Source: an uncultured Bacilli bacterium
GTDB taxonomy: Bacteria; Bacillota_I; Bacilli_A; RF39; UBA660
Length of the DNA: 14,968 nucleotides
Direction: 5' to 3'
Assembly: GCA_944364705.1 (NCBI GenBank)
Contig: CALVWH010000053.1
Coordinates: 1 to 14,968 of the forward strand
The notes beneath the pieces were generated by a model. It saw only the letters and a list, made by a program, of their open reading frames with translations. It did no database searches and was not told the origin of the DNA. Of this stretch, positions 13,001-14,968 are shown one piece after another. A program made the position numbers and the translations under genes. Numbering within the stretch: position 1 is the first letter of the stretch; each line of letters begins with the position of its first letter.

Positions 13001-13621
13001 GTTAATGTCTTTATTATAATATTCTTCAGGATTTACGTTTTTTCCATCAACGATAAGTTCGAAATGTAAATGATTATTTAAATCTTTTTCTAAATTTGAT
13101 GTACCACTTTTTCCAAGTAATTGTCCTTGGATTACCTTATCTCCTTTTTCAACACTGACATCGCTTAAGCTTTGATAAAGACTAATGACATTATTTTCAT
13201 GGGTTACTTCAACAATTTTTCCTAGAAGTTCATCTTCTTTGACATCGGTAACTTCTCCACCGGCAACAGCAATGACATCGAAAATATTGGTTTCTCCATA
13301 ACAAGTTCCACTATTTTGAATATAGGTGTTTTCATAATATAAAATGGAATTTTCTTGCATTGTGTTATCGGCTTTATAATCATAAAAATTTTTCAAAACC
13401 TTTACTTCTGGTGCTGTATATGGACGAATGATGGTTGTTGTTGTATTGGCAACTGGCAAATCTTCTTCGATGTTTACGACATTTTCTTCTTCGTTTTCTA
13501 CTGGTTCTTCTAAATTTTGATTTCCTATTTGATTCATATATACAATACTACCAAGAAGTAGAAAAAAAGATGCCATATAAAGGGATACAATCACTGGTTT
13601 TTTAATTCTTCTTTCTTTCAT
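12992..13621 (-). CDS. spoIIQ: Forespore engulfment protein SpoIIQ (degenerate LytM/M23 domain)
   Basis: A 209-residue forespore membrane protein. In B. subtilis SpoIIQ binds mother-cell SpoIIIAH across the intermembrane space to form the channel needed for engulfment and sigma-G activity. Seen: basic N terminus, one membrane helix (about 10-30), an acidic then Thr-rich linker (33-63), and a LytM/M23 fold from about 96 onward, with VIAVAGGEVTDVKEDELLGK, YQSLSDVSVEKGDKV and the HxH motif NNHLHFEL (H184, H186). The first metal motif HxxxD is N103-S-G-T-C107, so both ligands are gone and catalysis is not expected. The ATG at 13621 is chosen, because the upstream GTG (13630) belongs to the GAGGTGA ribosome site. 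A sigma-F-like promoter precedes it and a terminator follows it, as expected for a forespore gene between two mother-cell genes. Confidence 0.93.
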   Translation of the reverse strand: MKERRIKKPVIVSLYMASFFLLLGSIVYMNQIGNQNLEEPVENEEENVVNIEEDLPVANTTTTIIRPYTAPEVKVLKNFYDYKADNTMQENSILYYENTYIQNSGTCYGETNIFDVIAVAGGEVTDVKEDELLGKIVEVTHENNVISLYQSLSDVSVEKGDKVIQGQLLGKSGTSNLEKDLNNHLHFELIVDGKNVNPEEYYNKDINEL

Positions 13622-13640
13622 TTTTTTCACCTCACATTTA

Positions 13641-13669
13641 AAGTTTTTCCAAGATGAAAAAAATTATAC
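13641..13669 (-). promoter_or_regulatory. Candidate sigma-F promoter of spoIIQ
   Basis: Minus strand: GTATA (13665-13669) matches the sigma-F -35 consensus GYWTA exactly. GGAAAAACTT (13641-13650) matches the -10 consensus GGnrAnAnTw exactly. The gap is 14 bases against the usual 15 or so. The -35 overlaps the spoIID stop codon (13664-13666). Predicted start is near 13634, just ahead of the spoIIQ ribosome site. Confidence 0.65.
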
Positions 13670-14587
13670 TTTATTTTCGATTTTTTTTATTTCAATTCCG
13701 GTATAGTAATATTTTAAGATTTGATCATAGGTATATCCTTTTTTTGCTAGAGCTTCTGCTCCATATTGACTCATTCCTACTCCATGACCATATCCTTTGG
13801 TATCGACTCGTATATTTTCATTTGTTTCTGTGATACTAAAAAAAGAAGAACGTAAAGATAATTTGGAAGCGACATCATTTCCACTAAAGGTTTTTCCATT
13901 TATTTTTATTTCTTTGATTCTTCCGGTACTTGTTGTTTTTAAGATTTGAATGTCTAATTTTTCTTTTTTTTCTAAGGATAATTTTTGATAAAATTCTTCT
14001 TTGGAAAAGGTTTTAGAATCGGTATATACCGGAGATACTTCTTCATCAAAGGAAGAGTCTACACTACGAAGATAAGGGAGCTTTTCGCTAAAAACTTCTT
14101 CTACGTTTTCAGTTTTTCCAGAAGATGTAGAAAAAAACAATGCTTCTGCGATTGTGTTTTGATAAGCTAAGTATTCTCCTTTTGTCTCTAAGACAGCTGT
14201 TTTGATTTTATTGATGTTTTGGACATAATCGTCTCCCCATTTTTGTTTTAAAGTTTCTGGATCTACATAAACTTGATTCATAACGGTATCTACTACATCG
14301 TAGTCTTTTTCTTTATTTTCTTCTTTTTTTGTTAAAACATAACTTCTTGCGGCAACGGCTTGGGATTTTAATGCTTCTTTTTCAAAGGTAACCGGCATTT
14401 CTCCTGCGACAACGCCAACAATATATTCTTCAAAAGGAACTTCTTCTATTTCCTTATTTTGTTTTTTAATCCGTATTTTATACCCATCTTCAAAATGAAA
14501 TTGGATTTCTCTTTCCGTAATAAATAAGTGAAACATAAGAAATGGTATGAATAAAGAAAGTAAGGTAATTAATATTATTTTTTTCAT
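13664..14587 (-). CDS. spoIID: Engulfment lytic transglycosylase SpoIID
   Basis: A 307-residue membrane-anchored enzyme that cleaves denuded glycan strands (with SpoIIP and SpoIIM) to thin septal peptidoglycan so the mother cell can engulf the forespore. Seen: an N-terminal signal anchor (3-23), the SpoIID signature EEYIVGVVAGEMP (53-65) with E63 matching the catalytic Glu (E88 of B. subtilis), ALKSQAVAARSY (72-83), FFSTSSGKTEN (151-161), and the C-terminal motif GYGHGVGMSQYGAEALAKKG (265-284). Length is close to family size. The ATG at 14587 follows GGGAG. No terminator hairpin is seen after the stop, so some read-through into spoIIQ is possible. In B. subtilis murAA lies upstream; here an unrecognised gene does. 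Confidence 0.96.
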   Translation of the reverse strand: MKKIILITLLSLFIPFLMFHLFITEREIQFHFEDGYKIRIKKQNKEIEEVPFEEYIVGVVAGEMPVTFEKEALKSQAVAARSYVLTKKEENKEKDYDVVDTVMNQVYVDPETLKQKWGDDYVQNINKIKTAVLETKGEYLAYQNTIAEALFFSTSSGKTENVEEVFSEKLPYLRSVDSSFDEEVSPVYTDSKTFSKEEFYQKLSLEKKEKLDIQILKTTSTGRIKEIKINGKTFSGNDVASKLSLRSSFFSITETNENIRVDTKGYGHGVGMSQYGAEALAKKGYTYDQILKYYYTGIEIKKIENKV

Positions 14588-14604
14588 AGTAATCTCCCAA
14601 TAAT

Positions 14605-14633
14605 ATTATATAACAATCTTTTTGAAATTTTGC
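14605..14633 (-). promoter_or_regulatory. Candidate sigma-E-like promoter of spoIID
   Basis: Minus strand TATATAAT (14605-14612) matches six of eight positions of CATACAHT, and GCAAAAT (14627-14633) matches five of seven of KMATATT, with a 14-base spacer. B. subtilis spoIID is sigma-E dependent. A vegetative -10 reading (TATAAT) exists, but no vegetative -35 is seen at 16-18 bases. Confidence 0.4.
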
Positions 14634-14635
14634 CG

Positions 14636-14664
14636 AAAAAAAAGAGACATTTTTTTATGTCTCT
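14636..14664 (-). terminator. Intrinsic terminator before spoIID
   Basis: Eight-base inverted repeat AGAGACAT/ATGTCTCT (14643-14650 and 14657-14664) around a six-base loop, followed by T residues in the message (A at 14636-14642 on plus). It ends the gene at the right edge; that gene's stop (14657-14655) falls at the arm-loop junction. Confidence 0.8.
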
Positions 14665-14968
14665 ATATAATAAGCGTTTTCCATCATTTCTTTGGTAATT
14701 CCAGTATATTGCTTGTCTGTAGATCCTTTAGGAATCATATAATATTCATCTTTTCCTTCATCATAAAAGAAATGCCAATCTTCATTTGTAGCAGTAGTTG
14801 GACTACTCGCATTTGGTAATTGAAATGTTTTTCCTTCTGGTATTGTCACATCATAGTCTTCCTCAAAAGTAAGGCCATTTTTCATTTGAAAATTATTTTC
14901 TTTTAAATAATTTTCAATTTCTTTTGGTGTCATATTTTCTGTTTCTTTTACCATTGTTTGAACTTTAT
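14655..14968 (-). CDS. Unrecognised protein, 5' end beyond the window
   Basis: The frame is open from the right edge to TAA at 14655, giving about 104 residues. The first ATG inside (14954) has no ribosome site ahead, and the frame continues upstream without a stop, so the true start is probably outside the window. The visible part is acidic, without Cys or membrane segment: a helical stretch ENMTPKEIENYLKENNF, then a beta-rich part with WHFFYDEGKDEYYMIPKGST. I do not recognise the family. It ends at a proper terminator just upstream of spoIID, so it is a real transcribed gene not in the spoIID operon. It is not murA, which lies here in B. subtilis. Confidence 0.65.
   Translation of the reverse strand, partial: KVQTMVKETENMTPKEIENYLKENNFQMKNGLTFEEDYDVTIPEGKTFQLPNASSPTTATNEDWHFFYDEGKDEYYMIPKGSTDKQYTGITKEMMENAYYIET

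Overview
This window looks like a chromosomal segment of a spore-forming, low-GC (about 30 % by eye) Gram-positive bacterium of the Bacillota, most likely class Bacilli. The evidence is the block spoIID-spoIIQ-spoIIID-mbl at 11632-14587, which has the order known from Bacillus subtilis. It is joined by an mbl-type MreB, a WecA/TagO-type lipid-carrier transferase, a MurE carrying the diaminopimelate-type DNPR motif, and strong AGGAGG/AGGTGA ribosome binding sites. I cannot name the genus. Almost everything is on the minus strand; only two small genes (5890-6150 and 8145-8429) are on the plus strand. No tRNA, rRNA, CRISPR array, insertion sequence or prophage was seen, and no gene-free stretch exceeds about 180 bases.

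Layout, left to right. (1) 6-2146: a two-gene operon of pgeF (peptidoglycan editing factor, broken by a 1-base frameshift) and a BaiN/HI0933-type flavoprotein. It is driven by a strong promoter whose -35 box lies inside a perfect 9-1-9 palindrome. (2) 2195-4137: a two-component pair, a response regulator (also broken by a 1-base shift) and a GHKL-type membrane histidine kinase. (3) 4151-6187: murE preceded by, and overlapping, a 63-residue XRE regulator, with a second small XRE regulator facing away from it. (4) 6186-8056: typA/bipA. (5) 8118-9609: a small membrane-anchored zinc-ribbon protein (+) converging on an operon of a Nudix hydrolase and an unknown membrane protein. (6) 9661-11599: a DUF421/YetF-type membrane protein and the WecA/TagO-like transferase. 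(7) 11614-14664: mbl, spoIIID, spoIIQ, spoIID. (8) 14655-14968: the 3' part of an unrecognised gene running off the right edge.

Common threads are cell-envelope synthesis (murE, pgeF, wecA/tagO-like, mbl) and sporulation engulfment (spoIID/spoIIQ/spoIIID). Readable regulation includes a sigma-F-like promoter between spoIID and spoIIQ, weaker sigma-E-like sites before spoIID and spoIIID, and a vegetative promoter for mbl inside the end of spoIIID. Two architectural habits recur: extended -10 (TRTGN) promoters, and intrinsic terminators whose first hairpin arm is made from the last codons or stop codon of the gene. Nothing here is clearly a new multi-gene system. The most rewarding points are the two nearby homopolymer frameshifts, the pgeF palindrome, the stop-in-terminator pattern, the altered MurE and SpoIIQ site residues, and the sigma-F candidate.
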